Positions 24,666-34,216 of a stretch of DNA of 64,000 bases are shown here, in pieces. The number at the start of each line of letters is the position of its first letter. Within the stretch, counting starts at the first letter, position 1. The translations under genes and the position numbers were made by a program. Under the pieces are notes generated by a model that saw nothing but the letters and a program-made list of their open reading frames with translations, made no database searches and was not told where the DNA came from. Source of the DNA: Hyphomicrobiales bacterium (GTDB lineage Bacteria > Pseudomonadota > Alphaproteobacteria > Rhizobiales > Beijerinckiaceae); the NCBI GenBank assembly GCA_027489535.1, contig JAIXZO010000006.1, positions 186,001 through 250,000 of the forward strand. The letters run 5' to 3'.

Positions 24666-25723
24666 GCGGCGCGCCTCAGCGACACGCAGGATGCGGTGAA
24701 GCCCGGCCCCATCGCGGTGACGAGCGAACGCTCGGGCAGCCTGCCCGCCGCGATCAAGCGCTCGAGAACGAACAGCGCCGTGGGCGCGGACATGTTGCCG
24801 CAATCGGCCAGCACCTCCCGCTCCACGTCGAGAGAGCCTTGCGCGAGCGACAGGGAGGTTTCGAGCGCCGCGATGACCTTGGTTCCGCCCGGGTGGCACA
24901 CGAAACGTTCGACCGCGCCCCGGTCGATGCCCTCGCGGGCGCAGATCGCGTCCACCGCGCCGCCCAGATGCTCCTCCGCGAAGGGCGGAATGGCGCGGTC
25001 GAAGATGACGCCGAAGCCTTGCGGCTCCACGGCCCAGCCCATCACGTCGAGCGTGTCGGGCCATGTGTGGTCGCCTGCGGCTTCGACCGTGGCGACGCCC
25101 TCCCCGCCCGCGCGCAGCACGCAGGCCGCGGCCCCGTCGCCGAACAAGGCGGCGGCGACGATGTCGGCCTTTGTCGGCGCGTCGAGGCGAAAGGAGAGCG
25201 TGCACAATTCGACCGCGACGAGCAGCACCGTCCTGCCCGGCTCCGCCGCCGCCAAGCGTGCGGCGAGGCCGAGCCCGGTCACGCCGCCCGCGCAACCCAA
25301 GCCGAACACGGGCACGCGACGGATGCCGGGCCGAAACCCCATGCGCCCGGCGACGCGGGCCTCGAGGCTCGGCGTGGCGATGCCGGTGGACGAGACCGTC
25401 ACCACCGTGTCCACGTCCGCGCCGCGCATCCCCGCCCGCTCCAAGGCGCCATGGGCGGCATCGCAGAACAGCGCGTCCGCCCCTTCGAGATAGGCGGCGG
25501 TCCGGTCCGGCCAGCCCTTGGGTTCGAGATACCACTCCATCGGCTGCACCGCGCGCCGGGTGCGGATGCCGGTGGTGCGGAACACCCCCGCCACGCGGTC
25601 CCACGTACCGGACCTGCCGCCGAACAGCCGGGCGGCGGTCGCGGCGACCTCGTTCTGGTCGAGCACGTGCGGCGGCACGGCCGCGGCGACGGACATCAAT
25701 GCGGGGGGGCGTGCTAAAGGCAT
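24662..25723 (-). CDS. type III polyketide synthase
   Basis: 353 residues from ATG 25723 (ATG at 25696 is an alternative). Chalcone-synthase fold with the Cys-His-Asn triad in VFGLGCAGG, FVCHPGGTKV and ADCGNMSAPT. The family extends fatty-acyl or other CoA starters with malonyl-CoA; bacterial homologues beside ICMT-like methyltransferases make alkylpyrones or alkylresorcinols that can enter membranes. The product is inferred from this pairing. Confidence 0.92.
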   Translation of the reverse strand: MPLARPPALMSVAAAVPPHVLDQNEVAATAARLFGGRSGTWDRVAGVFRTTGIRTRRAVQPMEWYLEPKGWPDRTAAYLEGADALFCDAAHGALERAGMRGADVDTVVTVSSTGIATPSLEARVAGRMGFRPGIRRVPVFGLGCAGGVTGLGLAARLAAAEPGRTVLLVAVELCTLSFRLDAPTKADIVAAALFGDGAAACVLRAGGEGVATVEAAGDHTWPDTLDVMGWAVEPQGFGVIFDRAIPPFAEEHLGGAVDAICAREGIDRGAVERFVCHPGGTKVIAALETSLSLAQGSLDVEREVLADCGNMSAPTALFVLERLIAAGRLPERSLVTAMGPGFTASCVSLRRAA

Positions 25724-25897
25724 GTTCCACAACGAAAGGCGCGGGTCACGGTTCCGCCGGCGCAACGTCGCAGGGGCGTCGCGCCGGTTGCCGGCGGCGC
25801 GCGAAGCACGTTGAATGGTCCGCGAAGAAACGACGGCACGCGCGACGGTCGAGGTCGCCCTCCCGTCCCGTGCGCGCCCAAGCAAGGAAACGACCCG

Positions 25898-26446
25898 ATG
25901 AACGCCCCCGCCCGCCCCCTCGTCGCGCCCGAGACCGAAGCCGAGAAGCGCATGCCCTACAAGCACGCGCAGCCGAAGGAATCGCCGCCGGAAGTGGTCA
26001 TCCCCGACGCCATCCCGACGGACGAGCGCATTTGGGTGCCGCAGGCGGAAAACGTGTGGTTCCGGCCGCTGCTGCTCTCGGCCTCGCGCGGCTATTGGCA
26101 GAACATCCTGCGCGTCAGGAAGTCCGGCGTACTCTCGCGCCACCGCCACCCGCAGCCGGTCCACGGCTTCGTGCTCAAAGGCAAATGGCGCTATCTCGAG
26201 CATGATTGGGTCGCCACCGAAGGCGGCTACGTCTACGAGGCTCCCGGCGAGACCCATACGCTCGTCGTCGACGACGACGTCGAGGAAATGATGACGCTGT
26301 TTCAGGTGAACGGCGCGATGATCTATGTCGACGCCGACGGCGGCATGCGCGGCTATGAGGACGTGTTCACGAAGATCGACATGTGCCGCAAGCATTACGA
26401 GGCCGTGGGCCTCGGCGCTGATTACGTGGACCGCTTCATCCGCTGA
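25898..26446 (+). CDS. cupin, 2,4'-dihydroxyacetophenone dioxygenase family
   Basis: 182 residues from ATG 25898, chosen because AAGGAAA lies nine bases upstream; the frame continues to 25811. It is a cupin with metal ligands in SRHRHPQPVHGFVLKG and the second-motif His in EAPGETHTLVV. The flanks YWQNILRVRKSG and MIYVDADGG match the DAD-family pattern. The known enzyme cleaves a C-C bond in an aromatic ketone; the substrate here is unknown. It converges with the glycosyltransferase gene and overlaps its 3' end by 11 bases. Confidence 0.82.
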   Translation: MNAPARPLVAPETEAEKRMPYKHAQPKESPPEVVIPDAIPTDERIWVPQAENVWFRPLLLSASRGYWQNILRVRKSGVLSRHRHPQPVHGFVLKGKWRYLEHDWVATEGGYVYEAPGETHTLVVDDDVEEMMTLFQVNGAMIYVDADGGMRGYEDVFTKIDMCRKHYEAVGLGADYVDRFIR

Positions 26447-28349
26447 CGGGCGCAACGCCCCTCTCCCGCCGCCGCGCGGTGCCGTGCTCCGTCTTCGCCC
26501 ACGAGGACGGGGCGCGGACGAGTTCGAACAGCGCGATCCAAGAGGCGGCCGAGATCAGCAGCAGGTAGACCGGCAAGGCGGCGAGGTCCCCCGCACCGAA
26601 GCCCAGGCCGCGCCGGCGTGCGGCGACCGCCATCGGCAGCGTCAAGGCGACGAAGCCCGCGAGCATCACGGCGCAGGGCAGCGGCGCGAGGCCCCCGCCG
26701 ATCGTCCCGCCCGTCACGGCCACGGCGGCCGCCCTCAGCAGGGTGAACATCATCAAGGGCGCGAACAGGGCCGCAATCACGGCCCCGAGCGTATGAACGG
26801 CGATGACGCCGGCATGGAGCGCGCCCACGCGCCGCACCAAGGCGCGCGGCGCGCGCAGATGCACGATGCCGGTCTGCATCCACCCCTTCATCCAGCGGCT
26901 GCGCTGCCGCAACCAAGCGAAAACGGTGTTGGGCGCCTCCTCCCAAGTGTCGGAATCGACGGTGCCGACGCGCAAACCGAGACGGGCCAGCCGCAATCCG
27001 AGATCGGCATCCTCCGCCACGTTCCAAGCGTCCCACCCCAGCGCTTTTTCCAGATGACGCCGGCGAAAATGGTTGGATGTTCCCCCGAGCGGCACGGGCA
27101 GGCCGAGCCGGGCGTAGCCGGGCACGCAGCGGTCGAACAGGGCCGCATATTCGAGAGCGAACAAGCGGGCGAGACGATTGTCCTCGCCGTTGTCGATCGC
27201 AAGCCGCGCCTGCACGCACGCCAAATCTGACGGGCCGGCGGCGAAGGCGGCAGCCGCGATCCGCAACTGGTCGGCCTCGGGCTCGTCCTCGGCGTCGTAG
27301 ACCGTGACGAACTCGCCGCGACACAAAGCCAAGGCCGCATTGAGCGCCCTCGGCTTCGTACGGGGAAAACCGTCGGGACAGACCACGACTTCGAAATTCG
27401 GCGGCAGGGTCATGCGGGCGAGAACGCCCTGCGTCGCCGCGTCGTCGACCTCGACCACCAGCTTCACGTCGAGCTTGGCGGCCGGATAATCGAGCGCGCC
27501 CAACACCTCGACGAGCCGTTCGACGACGAGTTCCTCACGATACATCGCCACGATGATCGACCACCGCGGGAGGTCGCGGACGGCGACGGCCGGCGCGACG
27601 GGCGCAATGTCGCCCTGCATGAAGGCGAACAGCCGCAAAAGTATGCCGGGCACGAAGACGAGCGCCATAAAGGAATGCGCGGATCCAGCCGCGTCGAACC
27701 CGCCCGTCAGCAGACCCGCAATCACGACGCATGCAACGGCGAGGATCAAGGCCGTGACGCGGCCGCCGGAGGTGCGGGCCGAGAGCCCCGGCGCGCGACG
27801 CGGCAGGCGGTCGCTCGCGATTTGTGCGATGAGCGCGCCGCCCGCCCGCCGCACGCTCGCGTCGAGGTTCGCGGGGGTCGTGATGGCGGCTCCCGCCAAT
27901 TTTCGCCCGCCCGCGAGAAGAGCCTGAAGCGCCGCTCCGGACGGCGCCAAGGCGAACCTGATCCGTCCGCCGCCGGACACGGGGGCGATGCGCGCGCGCA
28001 GGCCCTGCAACGTAAGGGCGGTCTCCGCGACCTCGAACGACTCGTCGAGAAACGGCAGACCGAGATGGTCGGCGAGCGCCCGGTAATAAGCCCTTTGGGA
28101 AATGAAGCCTTCGGCCAACGCAGCCTCGTCGGATGCGACGCCGGCGGCCCGCGCGCAAAGTCCCGCGCGGCGTTTCTCCAGCCTGCTCATCAAGCGCGAC
28201 GGCACGAACGCGAGCGCCGGGTCGACGAGAGGCGGCGAGAGATGCGGCAGCCCCCTTCGAAGCTCCGGCCTCCGATATGTCGGCATGATCGGCGGCGGCG
28301 GCGGAATCCGCATCCGACGAGCCGGGCCGGCCGTGTCCAGCCTGCGCAT
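26436..28349 (-). CDS. XagB-like family 2 glycosyltransferase with N-terminal GspE/MshE-type domain
   Basis: About 637 residues from ATG 28349. Residues about 55-165 (EGFISQRAYYRALADHLGLPFLD ...) resemble the N-terminal domain of type II secretion ATPases (MshEN), which binds c-di-GMP in some proteins. Two helices follow, then a GT2 core: WSIIVAMYREELVVERL, FVTVYDAEDEPEADQL, AEDADLGLRLARLG and QRSRWMKGW (QxxRW), then C-terminal membrane helices. The architecture matches XagB-like enzymes, inferred to make a cell-surface polysaccharide at the inner membrane. Confidence 0.85.
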   Translation of the reverse strand: MRRLDTAGPARRMRIPPPPPIMPTYRRPELRRGLPHLSPPLVDPALAFVPSRLMSRLEKRRAGLCARAAGVASDEAALAEGFISQRAYYRALADHLGLPFLDESFEVAETALTLQGLRARIAPVSGGGRIRFALAPSGAALQALLAGGRKLAGAAITTPANLDASVRRAGGALIAQIASDRLPRRAPGLSARTSGGRVTALILAVACVVIAGLLTGGFDAAGSAHSFMALVFVPGILLRLFAFMQGDIAPVAPAVAVRDLPRWSIIVAMYREELVVERLVEVLGALDYPAAKLDVKLVVEVDDAATQGVLARMTLPPNFEVVVCPDGFPRTKPRALNAALALCRGEFVTVYDAEDEPEADQLRIAAAAFAAGPSDLACVQARLAIDNGEDNRLARLFALEYAALFDRCVPGYARLGLPVPLGGTSNHFRRRHLEKALGWDAWNVAEDADLGLRLARLGLRVGTVDSDTWEEAPNTVFAWLRQRSRWMKGWMQTGIVHLRAPRALVRRVGALHAGVIAVHTLGAVIAALFAPLMMFTLLRAAAVAVTGGTIGGGLAPLPCAVMLAGFVALTLPMAVAARRRGLGFGAGDLAALPVYLLLISAASWIALFELVRAPSSWAKTEHGTARRRERGVAPVSG

Positions 28350-28505
28350 CGCATACTCCCTTGGCCGAGGAGCGGATCGTCGCGGAGCGGCCGCCTGCAT
28401 GCGAGCCGGCGATTCGGCCGGCCGGCGGAAATGACGGGCAATCGGCCTCCGATTTGCCGGCGGCCGAGCTTTGCGCTTCGATCGATCTGCACAGGGGAAA
28501 CGACC

Positions 28506-29915
28506 ATGACCAACATCGCGGATCTCGACGGCGCGGCGCTGCGCCGGCTCTACCGGGCCAAGGCCCTGTCCCCCGTCGAGGTGATGCGCGACGTGCTCGA
28601 CCGGATCGAGCGGTTCGAGCCGCAGGTGAACGCCTTCACCTTCGTGAACCGCGAGGGCGCAATGGAAGCGGCGAAGGCCTCCGAGGCACGCTGGATGCGC
28701 GGCGCGCCCGCCGGTCTGCTCGACGGCATCGGCGCGACCATCAAGGACAACATCGCCCTGGAAGGCTGGGCCAACCGCCGCGGTTCGGCGGTGACGTCGG
28801 ACGCGCCGGCGACGGAGGATGCGCCCGCCGTGGCGCGGTTGCGCGAAGAGGGCGCCATCCTGCTCGGCAAGACCACGATGCCGGAATTCGGCTGGAAGGG
28901 AGTGGGCGACTCGCCGCTGTCGGGCATCACCCGCAATCCTTGGCATACGGGCCGCAATCCCGGCGGCTCCTCGGCCGGGGCCACGGTCTGCGCGGCGCTC
29001 AATCTCGGCACGATCCATATCGGCACCGACGGCGCGGGTTCGATCCGCATTCCCGCAGCGTTTTGCGGCGTCTACGGCATCAAGGCCAGCTACGGCCGCG
29101 TGCCGGCCGCGCCGATTTCCACGATGGGCTATCTCGCCCATGTCGGCCCGCTGACCCGCACGGTGGAGGATGCCGCGCTCGCGCTCTCCATCATCGGCCG
29201 CCCCGACATCCGCGACATGTCGGCCATGACCGACGCGCCGCCCGATTATCGCACCGGCCTCGGCGAAAGCCTGCGCGGCATGCGCATCGCATGGTCGCCC
29301 CGGCTCGGCTACGTCACGAAGATCGACCCCGAAGCCGAAGCCGCCGCCGAAGCCGCGGCCCGCGTGTTCGAGGAGTTGGGCGCGATCGTGGAGCGGGCGG
29401 ACCCCGGCTTCGACGATCCGGCGGCGGTGCTGGAGACGATCTGGTCCGCCGGCGCGGCCTTGGCGTTGAAGACGTTCACGCCCGAGCAGCGCGCCGGCAT
29501 GGACCCGGGATTGGTCGACGCCGCGCGGCGCGGCGAGCGCGTCACGGGCGCGGAATATGCCGACGCCCTGCTCTACGGCAGCAATGTCGTGGCGCGGAAG
29601 ATGGCGGAGCTGCACGCCCGCTACGACCTGCTGCTGACCCCGAGCCTCGCCCTTCCCGCCTTCGAGGCCGGTTTGGAAACGCCCGGCGACGGCAGTTGGG
29701 GGACGGATTGGACGGCGTGGACGCCGTTCACCTACCCGTTCAACATCAGCCGCCAGCCGGCCGCCACCGTCCCCTGCGGATTGTCGAAGGACGGCTTGCC
29801 CTTGGGCCTGCAGATCGTCGGCCCGATGAATGCGGACGCGCTCGTGCTGCGCGCCTCCAAGGCCTTCGAGAGCGCGCGGCCCTTCGCGCGCATCTCCGCG
29901 CCGCGCGCCGGGTGA
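28506..29915 (+). CDS. amidase (amidase-signature family)
   Basis: 469 residues from ATG 28506, with AGGGGAA upstream. The Ser-cisSer-Lys triad is in GATIKDNIA (Lys), GRNPGGSSAGATV (cis-Ser) and GTDGAGSIRIPAAFCG (nucleophile Ser). It hydrolyses an amide bond; it is annotated as a generic amidase because no GatBC partner or substrate-defining neighbour is present. It converges with the MlrC gene, seven bases apart. Confidence 0.92.
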   Translation: MTNIADLDGAALRRLYRAKALSPVEVMRDVLDRIERFEPQVNAFTFVNREGAMEAAKASEARWMRGAPAGLLDGIGATIKDNIALEGWANRRGSAVTSDAPATEDAPAVARLREEGAILLGKTTMPEFGWKGVGDSPLSGITRNPWHTGRNPGGSSAGATVCAALNLGTIHIGTDGAGSIRIPAAFCGVYGIKASYGRVPAAPISTMGYLAHVGPLTRTVEDAALALSIIGRPDIRDMSAMTDAPPDYRTGLGESLRGMRIAWSPRLGYVTKIDPEAEAAAEAAARVFEELGAIVERADPGFDDPAAVLETIWSAGAALALKTFTPEQRAGMDPGLVDAARRGERVTGAEYADALLYGSNVVARKMAELHARYDLLLTPSLALPAFEAGLETPGDGSWGTDWTAWTPFTYPFNISRQPAATVPCGLSKDGLPLGLQIVGPMNADALVLRASKAFESARPFARISAPRAG

Positions 29916-29922
29916 ACGGCCG

Positions 29923-31416
29923 CTAGTTGCGCGGCCATTTGGCGTCCGGATCGAGCGGATAGATCGGCCGCCGGAGCACGTCGAAGGTCAGCTGCGCGTT
30001 GTCGGAGGTCGTCACCCCGACGCCGTCGAGCGTGACGCGGGCCTTCTCATAGGGCGAGAAGCCCGCGCGGTAATGGATGCGGGATTTCAGCAGCAGATAG
30101 CGGCAATGCGCGGGATCGATGCCGACGCTGGTGAAGATGCCCGCGTCCCACGGCTCGTGATGCAGCGACGTGACGACGATGGAGACGCCGGCGGTCTCGA
30201 ACACGGCGGTCGGCCCCGTGGTCACGCGGCTGCCCGTATACATCGGCCCGCGCACCGTCCATTCGCCGTCCGAAAGGCGACGCACGCGGCCGGTGAGGCG
30301 CAGCGGCTCGCCCGTCGCGCCGATGGAGGGCATGTCGGTCTTGCCGCCGAGATCGAGCGTGATTTCGGCGCCCACGCCGGCGCGCATCATCGCCTGCACC
30401 GCTTCGGGATCGCGCACCGCGCCCACGGCGACGTCGGTGAGCCCTTGGCGCAGCACCTCGCGGATCACCGTCATCGAATCCGCCGTGCCGCCCGAGCCGA
30501 CATTGTCGGCATGGTCGAGCAGCACGACGGGACGGACCTCGATGGTCTTGGCGCGCGCCACGGCCTGTTCCAGCGGCTCATGGCGATAGACGAACTCTTC
30601 GCGCTGCGCCCATGCGGCGGCGAGAAGCCGGTCGCAGGAGTCGGCGGCGGCGGCGCGGTCGCCGTCCGCGACCACGATCACGGAGATGCCGGCTTCCGGG
30701 ATGTCCGCCATCGGGAACCCGCCGAACAGGCTCGCACAGAGAATGGAGGGCCGCGTCTCCTCCTCGCGGGTCATCGCTTGCAGGGAATGCATGGGCTCGT
30801 CGGCGGTGCCCATGCGCAGGGTTTGTGCGAGCACCGGCAATTGCGCGAAGGCCATCACGGGCTTCACCCGCCCGGCCAGGGCGTCGAGGAAGATGCGGCC
30901 GCAGGCCTCGCCCGCCTTGTACATGTCCGTATGCGGGTAGCTTTTGTAGCAATTGAACAGGGTGCAATTGTCGGCCACGCGCCGGGTGATGTTGCCGTGC
31001 ATGTCGAAGGTGACGGCAATGGGCAGGTCGGGCGCGACGGCGCGGATGCGTTCCAGCAACGCGCCCTCCCCGTCCCAATCCGTCTCCGCCACCATCGCGC
31101 CGTGCAGATCGAGCATCGCGCCGTCGAACGGGCCCTGATCGCGCAGCGCGTCGAGAATGCGGCCCGCCAGATATTCGTACGCCTCGCGCTGCACGAGCCC
31201 GGACGGCATCGCCTCGGCGGCAACCGGCGTCACGATTTCCGCGCCCGCCGCTTCGGCCAGATCGATGAAGGCGGCGATGGGGTGGTTGGTGCCGCGATAG
31301 GCCTTCACCACCTCCGGGCCTTCATGCATCCCCCAGGCGCGGAAGCGCGCGAGATCGGTGGGCACCGGGGAAAAGGTATTGGTTTCGTGCTTCATCATCG
31401 CGAGGAGAAGGCGCAT
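29923..31416 (-). CDS. M81-family metallopeptidase (MlrC-like)
   Basis: 497 residues from ATG 31416. Family features are KHETNTFSPVPTD at the N-terminus, MLDLHGAMVAE, TFDMHGNI, YKSYPHTDMYKAG and the C-terminal MlrC domain (LLDHADNVGSGGTADS). MlrC cleaves linearised microcystin, but most homologues are uncharacterised peptidases that travel with Dpp-type importers, as here with the divergent ABC operon. Zn-dependence is from the family. Confidence 0.88.
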   Translation of the reverse strand: MRLLLAMMKHETNTFSPVPTDLARFRAWGMHEGPEVVKAYRGTNHPIAAFIDLAEAAGAEIVTPVAAEAMPSGLVQREAYEYLAGRILDALRDQGPFDGAMLDLHGAMVAETDWDGEGALLERIRAVAPDLPIAVTFDMHGNITRRVADNCTLFNCYKSYPHTDMYKAGEACGRIFLDALAGRVKPVMAFAQLPVLAQTLRMGTADEPMHSLQAMTREEETRPSILCASLFGGFPMADIPEAGISVIVVADGDRAAAADSCDRLLAAAWAQREEFVYRHEPLEQAVARAKTIEVRPVVLLDHADNVGSGGTADSMTVIREVLRQGLTDVAVGAVRDPEAVQAMMRAGVGAEITLDLGGKTDMPSIGATGEPLRLTGRVRRLSDGEWTVRGPMYTGSRVTTGPTAVFETAGVSIVVTSLHHEPWDAGIFTSVGIDPAHCRYLLLKSRIHYRAGFSPYEKARVTLDGVGVTTSDNAQLTFDVLRRPIYPLDPDAKWPRN

Positions 31417-31595
31417 GCGGGCTCCGATGGGACCGTCCGAGTGGCAATGGCGGGCAGTGTCGGACAAAGCGCGGCCGAAAGAAATATCAACGGTTTGACT
31501 TGTCGCCGCCGTCCGTCGTTCAATCTGAGGGAGCGAGGGTCGGAATCCGAAAACGGAAACGGCCGGCCGCACAGATTTCGAGGGGAGAACTCCAG

Positions 31596-33173
31596 ATGAC
31601 GATTTCGCGCCGTGATTTGCTCGCCGGAACCGCCGCGGCGGCTGCCCTAAGCACTCTTCCCGCTTCCGGCGTTCTGGCCCAAGCCAAGAAGAACGTGCTG
31701 AAGGTCGTGCCGCACGCCAATCTTCAGGTGCTCGATCCGATCTGGACGACGGGCTACATCAGCCGCAACCACGGCTACATGATCTACGACACGCTGTTCG
31801 CGCTGGACGACAATCTCCGTCCGCAGCCGCAGATGGCCGAAGGCGTCGAGATCTCCGCCGACAAGACGAAATACACCATCCGCCTGCGCGACGGCCTCTC
31901 CTGGCATGACGGCACGCCCGTCACAGCCGAGGATTGCGTGGCCTCGCTCACCCGCTGGGGCAAGCGCGACGGCATGGGCCAGCGCCTGTTCGGCGTCACC
32001 GACAAGCTCGAGGCCGACGGCGCGAAGACCATCGTGCTCAGCCTGAAGCGCCCCTACGGCGTGGTGCTCGACTCGATCGGCAAGATCTCCTCGAACGTGC
32101 CGTTCATGATGCCCAAGCGCGTCGCCGAGACGCCGGCCGATCGGCAGATCGAGGACACGACGGGTTCCGGCCCGTTCATGTTCAACAAGGCGAATTGGAA
32201 GCCGGGCAATCTCGCGATCTATGAGAAGTTCAAGGCCTATGTGCCGCGCAAGGAGCCCGTCAGCTCCGCCGCCGGCGGCAAGATCGCCAAGGTGGACCGC
32301 GTCGAGTGGTACACGATGGACGCCAACACCGCGATGAACGCGCTGATGGCGGGCGAGGTGGATTACTGGGAGCAGGTGACCCCCGACCTCATCGAGGTGC
32401 TCAAGCGCGCCCCGGGCGTGAAGGTCGAAAACCTCGACCCGACCGGCAACATGGGCTGGGCCCGCTTCAACCATCTCGTCGGGCCGTCCAGCAACCCGCT
32501 GGTGCGCCGCGCCATCATGAAGGCGATCAATCAGGAGGAAGTCCTGAAGACCGCCATCGGCAACCCGGAATATTACAAGGTCTGCAAGTCGATCTATCCC
32601 TGCGGCACGCCGCTCGAATCCTCCTCGGGCTTCTTCGACTACAATCAGGCCGAGGCGAAGACGCTGCTGCAGCAGTCGGGCTACAAGGGCGAGGACTTCG
32701 TGCTTCTGCAGCCGACGGACCACCCGGTCCTCAACCCCTTCTCGCAGGTCATCGCCGAGAAGCTGCGCGCCATCGGCATCAACGTGAAGCTGCAGGCCAT
32801 GGACTGGTCGACGGTGCTCCAGCGCCGCGCCTCCAAGGAGCCGACCGACAAGGGCGGCTGGAACATGTTCTGCACCTGGTGGATCGGCGGCGACACCGTC
32901 AACCCGCTCACGGGCGTGGGCTTCGGCGCGACGGGCGAGCGCGGCTGGTTCGGCTGGTCCTCGGACGAGCAGGCCGTCAAGCTGCAGGACGCCTATGCAG
33001 ACGCTTCGTCGCCCGAGGAGGCGAAGAAGATCGCCCATGACTTCCAGGCGCGCCTCTACGAGATCGGCCATTACGTCAATCTCGGCCAGTTCTTCGTGCC
33101 CGTCGGCTATCGCGAGAACGTGAAGGGTATGATCCGCTCGCCGGTTCAGTTCTTCTGGAACATGGAAGCCTGA
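31596..33173 (+). CDS. ABC importer substrate-binding protein (peptide/nickel family 5)
   Basis: 525 residues with a twin-arginine-type signal (SRRDLLAGTAAAAALSTLPASGVLAQ) and a family-5 extracellular solute-binding domain (PHANLQVLDPIWTTGYISR, MAEGVEISADKTKYTIRLRDGLSWHDG, GSGPFMF, MNALMAGEVDYWEQV). It delivers ligand to the permeases encoded downstream. The sugar-acid enzymes at the end of the operon hint at a non-peptide ligand, which is speculation. AGGGGAGAA lies upstream of the ATG. Confidence 0.92.
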   Translation: MTISRRDLLAGTAAAAALSTLPASGVLAQAKKNVLKVVPHANLQVLDPIWTTGYISRNHGYMIYDTLFALDDNLRPQPQMAEGVEISADKTKYTIRLRDGLSWHDGTPVTAEDCVASLTRWGKRDGMGQRLFGVTDKLEADGAKTIVLSLKRPYGVVLDSIGKISSNVPFMMPKRVAETPADRQIEDTTGSGPFMFNKANWKPGNLAIYEKFKAYVPRKEPVSSAAGGKIAKVDRVEWYTMDANTAMNALMAGEVDYWEQVTPDLIEVLKRAPGVKVENLDPTGNMGWARFNHLVGPSSNPLVRRAIMKAINQEEVLKTAIGNPEYYKVCKSIYPCGTPLESSSGFFDYNQAEAKTLLQQSGYKGEDFVLLQPTDHPVLNPFSQVIAEKLRAIGINVKLQAMDWSTVLQRRASKEPTDKGGWNMFCTWWIGGDTVNPLTGVGFGATGERGWFGWSSDEQAVKLQDAYADASSPEEAKKIAHDFQARLYEIGHYVNLGQFFVPVGYRENVKGMIRSPVQFFWNMEA

Positions 33174-33191
33174 TCCGAAGGGCTTTCTCTC

Positions 33192-33217
33192 CGGGCGGAC
33201 GTCGCGACGTCCGCCCG
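33192..33217 (+). promoter_or_regulatory. perfect GC-rich palindrome between binding-protein and permease genes
   Basis: CGGGCGGACGT-CGCG-ACGTCCGCCCG is fully symmetric over 26 bases. It lies 19 bases after the binding-protein stop. Hairpins here commonly protect the abundant binding-protein mRNA and attenuate the permease genes. A smaller hairpin (CGCCGGC/GCCGGCG) follows at 33225-33241. Confidence 0.55.
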
Positions 33218-33274
33218 CCGTCCTCGCCGGCACCGCCGGCGTGACCGCCGAACTCTTACGCTTCGACGGCAGAC

Positions 33275-34216
33275 ATGTGGTTCTTCGTTCTCAAGCGCGC
33301 CGCGTCCACCCTTCCCGTAATGCTGGTGGTCGCGCTCGTCGTGTTTCTCATGCTCCGCTTCACGCCGGGCGATCCCGCCGTGATCATCGCGGGCGATCAG
33401 GCGACCAGCGAGCAGATCGCGCGCATCCGCGCGACGCTGGGGCTCGACCTGCCGCTGCATGAGCAGTTCTTCACCTGGATGGGGCAGCTGCTGCGCGGCG
33501 ACCTCGGCGTGTCGATCTTCACCAACCTGCCCGTCACCACGCTGATCGGGCAACGGCTGGAACCCACGCTCGTTCTCACCGCCACCACGATCCTGTTCTC
33601 GGTGCTGGTCGCCGTTCCGCTGGGCGTGCTCGCGGCCTGGAAAGCGGGGGGCTGGATCGACCGTTTCGTGATGGTCTTCTCCGTCGTCGGCTTCTCGTTC
33701 CCCGTCTTCGTGCTCGGCTATCTGCTGATCTACAAATTCAGCCTCGATCTGAAATGGCTGCCGACGCAGGGCTACCGCAGCCCCTTCGTCGACTTCCAAG
33801 GCTTCCTCCGCACGATCACGCTGCCCACGATCACGCTCGGCGCGATCTACATCGCGCTCGTCACGCGCATCACCCGCGCCAGCGTGCTCGAAGTGCTGGG
33901 CGAGGACTATATCCGCACGGCCCGCGCCAAGGGGCAGAACGAACGCAAGGTGCTGTTCCGCCATGCGCTGAAGAACGCCGCCGTGCCCATCGCGACCGTC
34001 ATCGGCATCGGCATCGCGCTGCTCATCGGCGGCGCGGTCGTCACCGAGACCGTGTTCAACATCCCCGGCCTCGGCCGCCTCGTCGTCGATGCGATCCTGC
34101 GGCGCGACTACCCCGTCATCCAAGGCCTGATCCTCGTCTTCTCCTTCACCTACATCCTGATCAACATGCTGATCGACATCGCCTACACGGTGCTCGACCC
34201 GAGGATCCGCTATTGA
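33275..34216 (+). CDS. ABC importer permease, DppB type
   Basis: 313 residues, six membrane helices. N-terminal FVLKRAASTLPVMLVVALVVFLMLRFTPGDPA is typical of DppB/OppB, as are LGLDLPLHEQFFTWMGQLLRGDLG and the EAA loop RASVLEVLGEDYIRTARAKG near the C-terminus. It forms the translocation pore with the next gene's product, whose TTG start overlaps this gene's stop. Confidence 0.92.
   Translation: MWFFVLKRAASTLPVMLVVALVVFLMLRFTPGDPAVIIAGDQATSEQIARIRATLGLDLPLHEQFFTWMGQLLRGDLGVSIFTNLPVTTLIGQRLEPTLVLTATTILFSVLVAVPLGVLAAWKAGGWIDRFVMVFSVVGFSFPVFVLGYLLIYKFSLDLKWLPTQGYRSPFVDFQGFLRTITLPTITLGAIYIALVTRITRASVLEVLGEDYIRTARAKGQNERKVLFRHALKNAAVPIATVIGIGIALLIGGAVVTETVFNIPGLGRLVVDAILRRDYPVIQGLILVFSFTYILINMLIDIAYTVLDPRIRY

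Noticed and set aside
25811-25897. N-terminal extension of the cupin gene
   Set aside because: Highly charged, no ribosome-binding site, while AAGGAAA precedes the ATG at 25898.
28350-29615. Upstream extension of the glycosyltransferase frame (about 420 codons)
   Set aside because: It lies antisense to the amidase, whose Ser-cisSer-Lys motifs are intact.
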